From: Anas platyrhynchos
Taxonomy: Eukaryota > Chordata > Aves > Anseriformes > Anatidae
NCBI RefSeq assembly: GCF_047663525.1
Contig: NC_092594.1
Span: forward strand, 33,465,001 to 33,529,000
Direction of reading: 5' to 3'
Length of the DNA: 64,000 nucleotides
Shown: positions 14,501 through 29,500 of the stretch, one piece after another
Position numbering within the stretch: position 1 is the stretch's first letter
How the letters are laid out: every line of letters begins with the position of its first letter
Notes under the pieces: generated by a model
Database searches by the model: none
What the model was told of the DNA's origin: nothing
Seen by the model: only the letters and a program-made list of their open reading frames with translations
Position numbers and translations under genes: made by a program

Positions 14501-17500
14501 CGTACAAACTTCTCTTCTTCTATACCTTTCAGTTGGTGGTCATCCGGCTTCTTTGAATCAAAGCCTTCAATCTAACAACAATTAGAACAGTTCTGAAGCA
14601 AGACTGTATATAACACACACAACCAAAAGTTTTCACCAAAAGTAACAATGACATTTGTAATATTTAACCCTCGCAAGAATAACTGATGACAGAAAAGTAA
14701 ATTTAAAGTACAAAGTATTTCCCGTTCCTCCAAAATACAGCTTGGTACAACTGCACAGGCTATAGCAGCTGTCTTTAGGCATCACCTGTATGAGGATTAA
14801 ATACCAGTATGTTCTATTTACTAATTTCTTAAGCAAATTGGTTCTCTGTATTTTATGACCTTACAGAAATTACTGAGATTATTTCAATGTTAACAGTAGG
14901 GTTACTGTATTATCAAAATACTTACCCAATTACCCAAATAGGATGGTAAAATAGGTGGTTTTCTTTGTTGAAGAAAAAATATCACCATTAAGGCAAAGGA
15001 ATATGAAGGAATTCCACCTTCAGCCTGACAGTCAACGTGGCAGAGCTAAAAGAGAATAAAACCATTACTTTTCTGGTATAACATCAGCATTTCAATTTAA
15101 GATATATCATAAAAACACAAATATTTAAGAAACGATGGGAGATAAGTACTAAAGCCAAACAGAAAACCCTTTATTTCAAAAAACGCAGTCAACAACGTAT
15201 TTCATTTTATTTTTAGAAATGCATGGAAAAAATGGTAAAGTAGTATAATCAATCCTCAGTCATCAATCGTTCATCTGTGATCCAGATCATAATACAACAC
15301 ACCACTTTTCTTGTAGTATTTGCCACAATTAAAAGCATAGATCAGTCAGGCCACGTATAAAGAAAATGCAAGTTAAAATAACTCATACATTCTTAGTTAC
15401 ACTAATTTATTTTCTATTACTTTCCTTAGTTTCTTCACATTTTGTGATTGTAGGGCACATTTATGTTCCTATCTACAATTCCAGTCAACTGCCAGGTACT
15501 TGCTACTGTGCGGTAGGTATCTCATGTATGGAGATTCTATGCATCTGGTTGTAATTTGATATTGATCTTTCCCATGGGAACTCATGAAACATGTAATATA
15601 TGTATCAGATGTCAAATAGTTTTTCTTCGTAGTTCCTATTGCTGTTTCTTTAAATATTATAAAGCAGATAGTTTGGTTAAAACACCTTACTAAATCATAC
15701 AACATTAATAGCATTAAAAAAGTAGTTTTTTGATAAAGCAAAGACGTTTTAAGTATGGCCTGACAGCAATTTCATTATTCCATTTCATGGCAGTTAAACG
15801 CTGGCTGTGAACACTAATTTGATTCCTCTGGTCTCCACTGACATCTGTAAGAAATACAGCAGGATATGGCAACAGCCTCTTTTTGAGCAAATGTACCTTC
15901 TTTCAATGCTACCTCAACAGCAGGGCGTTTGCAAGACCTGTTTGTTCTGCTGAGCTGGTTTTTAAGGAAAATTAACCATTTTTAAGAAACCAGAACACTA
16001 GCTTGCCAACAGAATAGTGGGAGCTCCAGAAACATACATAATTTCACCAACAAAATCTTCAGTTACATTCTGGCCTGTTGAGGTAACAGAGGTGAACTAA
16101 TGGTATGAAGTTCTGTTCTACAAATACATCTGTGGTATATTATACATCACACTGTACACAGTACTTAAAAATAGGAAATAAACATATTTAAATATCCTCA
16201 ATGTTTATAAACTTACTCTAGCCCAGTAGCGGAAAGCCAAAACCAAGGGGATGAGGACAGGCTCCAGTTTACCAAGTGCAGCCAGAAGGTCAGTTGTAAG
16301 GCAAGCCACATCATTTCTAGCACTTACTTTACACGTCAAACCACTGTAATTGTAAATGCAAGACAGAAAAAAAACAAAAAATAGTTAACTCCTTGAGTAC
16401 CCAAACATTTTCTTGGGGGGGGGGAGGGGGGGCATAGGGGCATTTCCACCATACTAAAAACATTCATTAAGGTGTCTCCCTATGAAAGATCCCAATCTTT
16501 TAAACAAAAGCTATGGAATATACTCTAATTTTCTTTACTATTAACTTATCAGTTGAATCTGGAACTTACAGAAATTCATTAAATGTAAAAATAAAAAATG
16601 TCATTACAGTACAACTAAAAATACAGAAGAATTTGCTCTGTGTTTAAGTTCTGCCATTACTTAATTGTGCAATCTTACACAACTCACAAACTCCATGTAC
16701 ATCTTCCACGCACTAAATAAACATATAAAACCAGGTCAACTTCATGTAAGAGTTGTTAAGTCCACAGAAAAGTTTATCTAAACACTTTTTGTTTTGATTC
16801 TCAAAATAATTATTTCAATTCTCTTAATACTTAAAATGTATTTGTATAATCTACAAATGCAGAAAAAGATACGCCCATCCTTGTTTCATTTAATTCCCCA
16901 GAACTTCAATCATACACTTCTAGTCAGTCAAAACCATGTGAACATCATTCAACAACTACATTTCATTTTGTAGGTTGCTACTGCTTAGGAATTTCCAACA
17001 CTGACATATGACATGTCTTTACTGGCAATGTGAATCTTATAAAATCTTTTCAAACAATTGGATTAATCTAATGGCAGAAACTTTAAATATTAGTATTGAA
17101 TTTAAATATTAAATTTAAAATATTAAGTGTATGTAAATAAACTTTAATATTAATGCTTAAATATTTAAATATTTAAAATAAACTGAGACCCATTCAGTCA
17201 CATTTCCTTTAACTACAAGTAGAAATTTTATTTTCAGACTCCTACAACCAATGAGATCTATGTATCTTGTCTAGTCCAGGCACATGAACATAGCTAAGCT
17301 TCCTTTCTAGATTTTATTTTTGTTATCAGCAATTCCCTTTTGATGTGAAAGTCAGCTAACACTTATCGTCAAGAGTGCACACAAGCAGCCAATATGAACA
17401 AGCATAGCAGAAAGCGGAATCTCATTAAAATCCTTTCCAATGACACGTACCTTTTAATATCTTTGCAAAAGACAACAGGAACTTTGGCATGAAAATCTGA

Positions 17501-20500
17501 CTCCACATCTGAGTAGACAGCTAAGCAAGGAGAAAAAAAACATTAGACAACGAAGTTGTCCATAGTTTTCCCAGTTGTGTCTTCAAAATTTAACATTACA
17601 TTTATACCAAACATTTACAGAGAAATTCAAATTAAGTGCTGCATTTCTAACCACTAAGCATTATTTTCTGGTTACTTTCACTCCTTTCAAGTGGAGCTGA
17701 TCTATTATACGTTGTCTAAAAGATCAAAAATGCAATGTTACTTGTGTCACCTGGCTCAAGATAAACAGCTAGATAACTTCCTGACAGAACAAAATTCCAG
17801 AAGTCTTGTAATAGTTCCCACTGATGTTTATATACAAGTGGAAAGTGGCTGCCAAGTTTACTGCTTGGAATTTCTCCTATAAAGTGAAGATGTTTGAGAT
17901 ACCAGGTCAAAAAGTATTGCTGCTAATTCTGACAGTCCAAAATGGCTGGACTACCTGGGTGGCCATCCTTCTGCTGCACTTAGACAAGCACTGATGGTCA
18001 TAAAAATCACACTCAAAAACAAGTCAGATAATGTGGTTGAAAATATTTTTTAATAAAGTTTAATTTATAAGTTAAGTATAAAAACAATGAATAGCAATTG
18101 GAATTTTAATTAAATAGGAATAAGATACATCTAAGACTCACCACTGTTCTTCAAGATTTCAAGCACCTGTATCAGAACATCTGGTTGACTCATCTAAAAT
18201 GACAAAATTAGAACAGTTTACATTATTCAGACTAACCTATTTTACACTTGATTTCAAACTATTTAAGTTTGTATAGTGACAATGTTTTATATGCCATATA
18301 GTAACAAGGTTAAAATATGCCACTAGAAATGCACAATTACAAAAGTATTTGATGCCAGAACTTTCTTTCCCAATGGTTTTTAAAGGTTAACATTTTCAAT
18401 GAGTTTGCTTTTCTTCCCAGAAATCAACTATAACTTTTGAAGTAGTGTTTCACGGATATGCTGTAAATTGTTCAAAGAAAACTACAAATTAGCACCATTT
18501 CTAAGCTTCTGTGAAGTGACATGACACGCTCCACAAACACTTGTTTGAAAAAGGCTTCATTTCATTTCCTAACTGCCGTATCATTGCAAAATTTTATGTG
18601 TAAATATGTATCCAGATCCAGAACACATACTGGCCAAGAGCAAGTTCATCAGCTGTGTCTCTAACAAATATCTTGCTCATATCACATACTAAACATGAAC
18701 CAACAATTCCAACATTTAAAGGCAAGTTATATTGCTCTGCAGGATTTCTGTACCACAGTGAACTGTAACCTGGGATATGGTATCTACTTGTAATTGTCTA
18801 AAACAAAGGAAAGTTGTCACTGTTAGATGAACCTCTGAAAAAAAAAAAAAGAAAGGGACAGGAGATTAAGACTTAGGAGATTCTGCTGTCTGAATCCTGA
18901 GTGCATAAAAGCACTCTTAGCTGGAGCCAACTATTTTCATACTGCCTCAATGCTTCTTCGACAAATTTTAAGAAAGGCTAGCAGAAAAATGTGCAAAACA
19001 CAGAATTCAAATTGTCTAGTAAGTAATGGAACACTTTATCACTTGATTCATAGCACACCTGACACCAAATCAAAGATTATACACTTAATGCTGTTCTAAA
19101 AAGAGTAGGTCCCAACAGAAGATTAAGGCAATGCAGAAGAAACAAACGTACTCAATTAAAAAAAAAAAAAGTTTAAGTTAAAACAAGATAATATCTACTC
19201 ACCTTAGGGGGGAACTTTATATCAATGTTAACATCACTGGTTTTAAAAGCGAACCGAGTTAAACAGGAGCCATACATCCTCAGTGAACAGTCTGGAAGAC
19301 AGAGAAACAATTATTTGTAATTAATAGCTAGAAAAAAAATTAGTTAATGGTGATACTCTAACTCCCAAGTATTACTCCCAGATTAATAAATACTGAACCA
19401 CTTTCTCATTCCTGTGAAGTCTAGTTATTTCTATAGCACAGCATCACAGGAAAACTAGTAATTCAAACAGTAAAATTGCCAAATGTCTAAAATTTTTCAA
19501 GCTATTTTGAAATAATTTTGCAACGCAGACTGTAGATTTAGTTTTTAATGAAACTAACTATAGACTTACAGTAAGTGGCATCATCTCAGTGCAAGATTTT
19601 AATTACTTTTTTTGTTAATAATGTGATTTTACAGGAGCAGTTAGCCAGTTACAAAGTTTTTTGTTGCCTCATACACTTTTGTCAAATATTTTTATACAAA
19701 CTACAAACTCTACCAATGACATTAGCAAGTTCCTATGCACAATTCACTATGAAACATGCATATAAAACATAACTTCAATATAATTCAACCCATTTAACAG
19801 TATTTTTGTAGTTAATACAGTTCCTTACCTGCAATGATACACAACAGACCTAGTCTAAACTAATTAGAAAGTAACCATTCAGTAATGATATGATGAAAAA
19901 TGTCATTCCAGTCCATAAACAATAATTTATCCCACTTCATGAATCAATATACATAGACTAAAACTTTCCTATAATGTATACATATTAAGGCTCTGACATA
20001 TTTATGCCATCTGAAAATTAAGACTATTCTCAACCCCTTCCAAATCACTTATCATTTGGGGCAGTGAGGAGGGATCACAGAACCCCTCACAGGGATTCTC
20101 ACCACAGAATGGCTGAGGTCAAAAGGGACCTCTGAAGGCCCTCTAGTTCAGCCTCCTGCTCACACACAGTCACCCGGAGCAGGATGCTCAGGACTGTGTC
20201 TAGGTGGGTTTTAAATATCTCCAAAAAAGGAGACTTTATAACTTCTCTAAGCAACTTGTTCCAGTGTTCAAGCAGGCTCAGAGCAAAGCGGCTTTTTCTT
20301 GCATTTTTTCATATTGCCTTTATTTGTGTTCTGATCAAATACCTTCCAGCAGAACCACCATAAAATAACTCATAAGAGAAAATAAACCTTACACATACAC
20401 ACCTTCAAAAAATCCTTTGTCTATTTCTCACTGTGTGGAAACTAGTTCTCTCAAAATGAATTTGCATATACTAAATATGTTAATAAACAATCCCCTGTAA

Positions 20501-23500
20501 CTGCTTCCTGTAGATTTTCATAGTAGCAGTAATTTTTGCATAGTTCTATCACGACTTCAAGCATTAGAAAACCATGTCAGAACATCCCGTGTTTGCTACA
20601 CCATATGTGAGTTGATTTTTTTTTCCTAATTTACAACTTTTGAAAACACATTCGCTAAAACACTATAGGCTTTGAAATGGGAAGTAAGTTGCCACTCACT
20701 GCTACAGACACACCACTCCACATCAGCTCATCACCCCAAACAATTCAGGCAGCTGAATGACACCAGTAATTTTCACAATTATTTACAAAAATAGTTACCA
20801 TTTCCTTTGTCTTCTCTTATATTAAAATACTATCAGAGGAAAACTCAATAGCGTGTCAGAATAGAAGTCTGTACTAGGAGCCACACATGGCAATACCATT
20901 AAAAAAATAATACAGCTCCTAAAACTAAGGCTGATAATCCTACAGCAAAGAAAGTAAAAAATATCCTTCTTACTACAGTATTTTTACAAAGCAAAGTGGA
21001 AGAAGTAAGGTATTTCTAAAATAAATAGAAAGTCAGAAAATCAACCCAGTTTTAATACAGATTAAATAAAAAGTTTTTGTCAATGCCGTTATTACTTTGT
21101 TCCATTCAGATTCACTGAAAAGCAAACCATTGATCACATAATGTCAACATTACGGCAGGTGCAAAAATTAGCTCTCAAATTTCCAGTATCAATTGCACTA
21201 CAGAAGATAAGGGGAAATCAATGCAAACAGACAAGTCCCACAGTTTATTTTGTCTATATGTACATTTAGGTTACTTTATTTTCCAACAGTACTATTAATT
21301 AGATTTGAATTAACATGTTCTACTACAGTACCACACTGCATATATGAAGGGGAAAAAAAATTAACTTATCCAGACAATTTTTAGGAACTTTATTGAGCCA
21401 CTGAAGACATAAATGTGACTAAACATTATACTTACTCCGACTGTTTTTTAATTATTTTTTTTTTTTATCAACATAAAGCATTTGATCAAGAAAAGGGCAG
21501 ATGAGGTATGATATTTATATATAGCTAAGTAAATGTAGTATTTTGACCTTTTTAAGAGACCTCTAGAATTCAAGGGACTTTTGGAAGCACCAGTTGACCT
21601 CTCAGTGCACCTCCTTCCATTTACTGCTCACTAGTTATAAATATACAGAAGAATAAATACTTGTTAAACAATAACCTTTGCTGATCTGAATGACTTGTTT
21701 TAATGAACAGTTACGGATTCGTACCTGTAGATATTTCAGATCACAATTAAATACTGAAAATGTCCTGTATGCTCACCAAAACCACTGAGGTCTATTTTTA
21801 TTTTTTTAAAGCATAGATTTGGGCGGGGGAGGAGGGGAAGAGTCTGAAAGATACCACAAATAACTTAGGGACTGGTAGGAAAAAAAGAGATATATTCTTT
21901 TCATTTGACTTCAGGCATCTTCTAATTTTTTCCCTCCTAACCCCCTGCATCATTCATGCTAGCATAATTAAGTGTACTTGAAAAACAAGTCACATTAAAG
22001 GCCACAGACAAGTATACCTAACTGCTAAGCTAGATACAGGTGGAAAGATTTGTAGCACTAGAGCCTGAGGAAGATCCTCAGTGGCTGAGGCTTTAAACAT
22101 GACCTGGAAGGAAATATTTGGTGCTCTGGAAATTTCCAGTCTTCATCAAAAATCATGATGTTAAAGAGGATCAATAGCTTCAATAAACACATACCAGAAA
22201 GAAGCAAAGATAAGAACAATCATATTTTCCTCCTTTTGTAGATTTGTTAGCTTTTTTTAAAAAAATCAACTGCCAGTCAGTATTAAAATGCCTATATATA
22301 TTAATATCATATGATATAAAGATACTTTAACCTCAAATGTATTAATTCACCATTAATAAAAAGAACAATTTTCACCTAGAGAAAATGGAGAATACTATGG
22401 ATACCTGGTAAGGGCTGTTGAATAATTTTCTCCATCTCGTTTACAATTTCTTGACGAATTCTGAAGTCATCATCTGATATGCCTTGTTCATTTGCTGCCT
22501 CAATGAGTGTAAAACTCAGAGCAGCCAACTGTGCAGAAGAAGGGGGTGGGAGGGCACGCAGCTCATTTTCTTCTTGTTTTTCCTGAATAATTGTTGGATG
22601 ATAAAAGTAAAAACTGATATTTTAAGAGAAAAGGTTATGTTGTAGTATTGCATGATATGTATCAATGTATGTATCTCATAGTACTGCGTATGTAAGTAAT
22701 GCATCGTTTGCTGTTTGTGTTCTTATTTACATGGGGTCCTGACCAAACATTTTCAAAGGTAGGAACTCTGCCCAGCCTAACTGGCACATGCAGTAGTGCG
22801 GCTCACAAATGACAGTAGATGCTCAGTGTTTAAAAGAGAACATGTCTCACAGCTGGCAATTGGGGAAGAAATCTGGTGTGCTACATTCCTGAACCACATT
22901 TTCTGACAGTTCTGAAACAGAAATCATCCAAGGAAATAAAAAGCTCTAACTGTTCCTACATAATAAAAGTAACTGAGTTGAAAATGAGTTGAAAAAGATT
23001 TTCTAGAATTACACAGATTTTATGAGTGGATTGTATCTGAAGGAAAGGTATCAGTGGCAGAAAAGATATTCTTAGCTCCAAGAAGCTTTTAAGAAGTTGA
23101 ATCTCCTCCCACTGATGCCTAAACAGCCAGTGCTAGAAAGTGCTGGGTTTAGTGCATCAGATTAAAATGAATTTTAATCCAACAGCAATTAATATGTCAG
23201 ATACATCAAGTCATTTAGGGACAAGTGAAACAATTTTTTTTCCACAAATTCATCACCTAAACAAAATCTGACTGACACCAGAAATAAATAATAACCAGAA
23301 AATATTTATGCACTAAGACAACACATCAGTCCAGTATGAAAATAATGTTTGATTAGTACTAGGTTTCATCTATCACCTCTTCTTTTCTCACTTGAAAAGA
23401 TAAGACAGAATATGCACATTTTTAAAAGTGAGTGGTTGAGTTTTTTGTTTTTATGTTTTTGTTTTTAATGTCACTGCTTTATGTCTTTTCTTGATCAAGG

Positions 23501-26500
23501 AACGAGAGCTGCTACAAAGCTTATCTGACAGTCCTATGTCTAATAATTTGAGCTGTAATTAGGTATATTTTATGTTGTTACATTTAGACAGTTACACACC
23601 ACTTACCACTGCAATGTGGTGTACAACATAAAACTATTTGAAAGCAAGTGTTAAGAACTGAAACCACTCCCTGTTCTCTAGCATTTCCATTCAGTGGTAA
23701 AGAAACCTCTCAATTTTTGTTTCCATGCCCAGATGCAAAGCACGGTACAGAAGTGTTTCCATATCAAATGTGGGGATGGTCTGTTGCCATTATTGTTCAG
23801 TTGTTGGTCATTTATTTTTTCCTTGGTGCAAGTTAACAGCCAGAAAAAAGAAAAAAAAAATCCTTTTCAACTAGTAACTGAACATAAAAACAAAAGTGTT
23901 CCTTTACAAGATTCTTAGGATCTACAGCATTCACTTTTCCAGGTGATGACTTGCAAATTTAAGAGAAATAGAGCATTAATTAAAAACCAGTTTAGTAAGA
24001 AATGCATGGAAACAAGAATAATAGACTGAACTTTGGGAAACAGGTGTAGGAAGATTATTCAAGCGATCTGAAACACGGAACTATGTATTTGTGATTTTGC
24101 AGTTCTATCAACATTTACAAAAATGGGTTGGCATGAAAATCTGTGCATGTAACATTTCTTAAAACAACACGAACAGTAACAAGAATATCTAATAAGGAAA
24201 CCACTTGTCTTTTTTTTTTTTTTTTTTTTTTTTTACTGAAAACCTTAGAAGTGTACAGATATTTTTCATATCAAACCCCTATGTAACCCCAGAGAGATGA
24301 TGAGTGACATCTCAGGAAATGAATCCCTCTCTGCTTTAGCTCTTTCTTTCATCTAGACATACTATCCCCTCTGCTTTCCCATCCTAGAAAGGATATAGAT
24401 AAAACCTAACAAGTCAGACAAAAGAGAAAAAAATAGAAAAACACACACACATGAAAACACACAAAAAAAATCCCAACCCCAACTCCAGCCCCTGGAGGTC
24501 TTGCTACCAGTGGTATTACTTTTGAAAGAAACTGAAGAACTAAATACATTTCTCACCTAAGTTACCTTGCCTTCTCTTACTAAGTGTGATGAACTGCCCA
24601 CTACTCAGAGACACTAATTCAGAAGTAATGGCCAAAAATGTTCTTTCCTCTCTGTCTGGACAGATATCAAGCCCTTCCTCTCAAACAGAAAAGGAGCAAC
24701 AGAAATTTGTGGATCTCTGCTCAGCACACACAAACTTTCACCTAAATGAAGATGACCAAAGAGAATATACCACATAACAAAAAAAAATCTTTAAGAAAAA
24801 CAGGAAAAATCATTCATAATTTTTATTTGTTAACTTACCATTATATTTTTCTTATGACGCTTTTCTTTAATATGCTTGTGAGCTCCCTGGATATTTTCAA
24901 TGTGAACTAAGCAGAGCTTGCATAGATACTGACAGTTGGTGTATTCTGGGGAGCGCTGGGGAAAAATGGCCATAGATTAAAAGAAAATGTTTCTGCCAAT
25001 CGTGTCTGAAAAACTCAACTGTTTGAATAACAAATTCTATTTAACAATTATGTAACATTTGTAATGTCAAGGTGCTTTGCAAACATTAACTAATCTTCAG
25101 AAAACACGGTGGAAATGGATTTTTACCCATATGACACGTGGGGAGTGTGAAGAAAGGAAATGAGATGAGTTGGACATTACACTTCTCAGTAGATTTTAGT
25201 GATGCAAGATTAAGACTGAAGAGTTTATGCCTCTTAAGGCTGAACTAGAGGCCAGTAAGCCATTCCCTTGTCAGCTCAAGCTTTTAATAACTATGGATTT
25301 ATTAAATCTCAGCATCTATCCGCCTTTCTCTGACGAGAAAATGGGAAGTATTCATCACATTATCTACTATACATGTTATGACAGATGGTGTTGTTGTTTG
25401 GCTAGCATATTCAGAGTGCGCTGTGCAAGTACTGCATTTTTTTCCTATTTAAAAGGGTTCAGCTGGCCAACAAGGAGAAAGATAGCCAGTTTCTGACTTA
25501 CTGATGACTATACCCTGGGTAAGGTGGGATCCTCTGACAAGGGATAAGATTATTCCATTTTGAGTAACAATTTGTTATGCTCAGCATTTTGGATGGACAG
25601 GCTGGGAGAGACAGAGTACCCAAATGGGGAGCTGCAGCCTGACGGACTTGAGAGTCTGCAAGAAGCAGCTGAGCAGACAAGCCTTAAGAAACGATGGAAA
25701 AAAAAATAAATCTTCGTATTCTTAGGGTTTAGGAGGGCACGATGTGGAGTTTTTCAACCAGGAAAACACAGAGAACTACAAGATCAAAAGGCAGAAAGGA
25801 CAGTCTCTGCAAAGACGTGGTGCGGTTCTTGAAATTCTACTTTAATCTCTCTCATCCTGCAGTTATGGTTTCTTACTCTAATAAAGCACAGCTATAGGAA
25901 ACCTTTTGATATGTTCACGTCAAAGACCAAGAGGGACAGTTCTTCCTCATGTCGCTCTTGAACAGGTCCCAAAGAAAAGCCTTCGTTTTCCTGCAGACTT
26001 GTTAGGGCTTTTCTAATAATTGCTATCAGCTATAATAGGAAGAGAGCAAAACACACCTACTTAGACTTTTCATCCTAATTCTAATATATCCATATTTACT
26101 AATTCTGAAAAGTATACCAAAAACACCAGCTGTTTAAACAGTGACATAACAATGAATGAACAGAGAACACTTATTTCTTATATTGAAGATCTAAACCACT
26201 GCTGAATTTGGGCAGGTTTTTCCATATAATGAATCTATCTTTTGCTTTTGGGAAAAAAAAAAAAGAAAAAGGAAAATGAAGGCCTGAGTCTCCAACTACA
26301 GATCAATTTACAGTAATACTGTCATGACACTCATCGCTAAGTCTCTTCATCCTTATTTTAATGAGATTGTTACCTAATAAAATGAAATTAAATACCTATT
26401 TGGAACACAATCTACAGTTACATTTGGCTAGCTCAAGTATTCAATAGCCAATGACTGAAGCAGATCAAAAATAATACTTTAACACTCTTCTGAAACTATC

Positions 26501-29500
26501 AGCAGAAACAGTATTAAAAATGATTGGATATTTCTTTCCTACACTGATCTGTAGTATTAAGCCAACAGATATTATTGCCAGAAAGGTTGAATCACGTAAT
26601 GCTTTTTTATTTTGCCTCTGTCATAAAGCCTATTTTCACTATCTAGTTATGCATAAGACCAATGAAAAAATGAGAAACAATAAAAAAAAAAAAAAACACA
26701 TACAAATATTTCAGTAAATCAGATGCCTTAGAAGAAGCCAGGTCTGGTGAAGTTTGTGCTTGGCTCTTCACAGTGCTAATCCACCTCAGAGCCAGCTAGA
26801 TTTTAATGGGAAGGTTCCAGATCACTAGAAAAGCAAAACTCAAGACTATCTTTAAAATGCTAGAAAGGATGAACCAGTGAATTAGAGGCCAGTCAGTATC
26901 AGTGTCCGGAAAAATACTGTAACAAATAAGTTATTAATAAGCATATAGGAAAAAAGTGGGTCATAGGTGCTATAGACAAACTGTACTAAACCTATTTCAG
27001 GGTTGCCTTTCTAAAAGAAAAACATAGAGCTTGAAGAAACAGCAGATGTTGCATCTTGAATTTTACAGCGTTTTTGTCACTTGACAGTATCACTAAAAGG
27101 AGACCATAAATACTATCTAAATAAAGAACAATAAGGTGAGAATGAAGCTGCTCAGAAAACTGTCCTCAGAGCATGCATCCTTAGACTGGTTCACCACCAG
27201 TCTAAAAGTTTTCATCACCAACCACCAAATAGTTTTCAACAGAGGTCCTTCTGGGGTGAGAATCTTTCACATTTTTGTTTAAGACTTACGAAATGAAATA
27301 CAGCGTATGTTGACTACACATGAGAAAAACACCATTGTGAGACTACAGACTTTGTAAGACAATAATTCAGTGATCACAGCAAATGAGAGAAATGGAGTAA
27401 TTAACTTGCAATTAAATAGTATCAAAGTATTGTTCTTCCTTAGAAATGGTGAACTGCAAGAAATACAGTGCAGGGAACACCTGGTTGGACATTTCTTAAG
27501 AAAAGGATGTGGGGAGCTGGTCAATCTACAAGCCAGACCAGATGATTTTGGACCAGATGATCTTGAAGGTCTTTTCCAAGCTTAATGATTCTAAGTCAAA
27601 ATCCTATTGGAAGACATGCTTGTAAGGAGAAATAATGTAATGATCTTCAAAAAGAAGATGTAAAGTAATGATCTTCAAACGTGTAGAAAATTGCTGAAGA
27701 AAGTTAGATCTTAGGACAGCACCCAAGGGATTAAAATGCTCCAAGAGACACTTAAGTTAGACATTAAGAAAAAACTTCTGAGTTACACCTATAATGACAT
27801 CAAAATTTGTTTCCCTGGAGATTACTAAAACACCTTAGAAAAACATTTTTAAGGTTTTGTCGTAAATAGAGGTGATTTGTACTGGTAAAAGGCTAATATA
27901 CTGAAGATAAAATGAAGTTCCTCTCAGTCCTATCACCCAAGTTTCCAGGTAAATGGACTTCCTAGAAAATCTTACATAAGTATAAAACTGAAAACCTTCA
28001 GGTCTGCAAACTTTTAAAAAATACTGTTCTATAAACACTCCATGTACCAAAAAAGGCACAGTAAATTTTCAGTCTGTATGTTTTGTCACAATGAATGACT
28101 CAGTCAACTACTACGGTTAGTATCACTTAAGTGATTCACCATAAAGAAGAAAGAAACAGAGGCAACAGGCTACAGTGGAAATATCACCTAACCTGAAATA
28201 TGGTGATGACAGTGAAAGAAGACATCCATTTTCTTTTTTAACTGATAAATAACTCAACCTACTTTTTCAAGTCGGGAGATATAATCTCTTTCCAGGCGCT
28301 CTTCAGCTTGTTTCAATCCCAGTTGCTGTTCAGCTGTCAGATTAGATTCATCAATAACAGCAGTGTTTTCTAAATAATCAGCTTCCAAGGTATGTTCTTT
28401 AGTTGATTCAGAATTCTTTATTTTACCTAGAGAAAGAAACAGTCGTTTTCTTCAGAGGAAAGTAAAGGTTAGAGTACAGAAGCCAAAGCAGTTAAGAGCA
28501 TCTCATTAAGAAGCCAGACACAAACTGGAGCAATATTCTAGGGTTGTTTTTTTTGTCCAAAGTCTGACCATCTGACCAAAATCACCTTAGACATTAGAAT
28601 CTTTCCAGTATGTTAACCAGTATTTTGGAGAGACTTCAAAGACTACTGTACTACTAAGCACACTATCAAAAAGAGAAGAAAAAAAAACAAACAAGGTGGA
28701 TTTGTTCTGTATTTCAGTCCTAGCTTCACAATCTCTACAAAGTTCTTCAAGGCAAAAAAAGTTTTTTTGTTATTCAGAATAGGAAACACGAGATCCTAAT
28801 GCTATACTTAACAGACATAAAAATACTAGGCTTTTTTTTTTTCCACCCAATACATTTTGCTATAGAAACAGTCATAAAATCGCTTTAAAGACACTCGTCC
28901 AAATGACCTTACAACGCCAGTTACCAGATATTTCAACCGCTCAGGTCAGAAGGCTGTTGGAGTTGCATCTGAACAGACCGTGACACCTTGCCACCAAGGG
29001 CTAGCAACCACGGAGTTCTGGAACGCTCCTACTCACAAACACACCAGTCAATTCCAAAAGTCCAGTTCCTCCAGATGCCTATGAGTTGTTCATTGCTCAT
29101 TAAGCTCTACAAACATCTTCATCTTAAATTCTTCCAGTAGTTTTTGCATCACCAAAGGTGAGAGGGTTTCCTCCCCACCCTATTTTTTTTTTTAAATCCA
29201 AGATCTTTACACCCTCCACCTCCCTGACTAACTAGGAAAAAAAAAAAAAAGTGAGCAAGTTTTCAAGTCCTGGTTTGTCGGTGACAGATGGTCCCTACAG
29301 CACATGATGGCAGTCTACAAAGAGCTGGCTGATCAGAGGACGCTGCCATTTCAACTTGTTTTTCCTGTTAAGTTTTTTTTTTTTTTATAAGCATAGCTAA
29401 AAAAAATGCACTTTAATATTTTCCCTTGTATTGCCCCACAAGCCATTGATGTAGCTGTTGCAGTAGTGGGAAGTATTTCAAGTAGAAGCTCTGCACTCTG

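Noticed and set aside
24211..24234. Poly-T tract as the tail of an inverted processed pseudogene
   Set aside because: No coding remains or target-site duplication are visible next to it.
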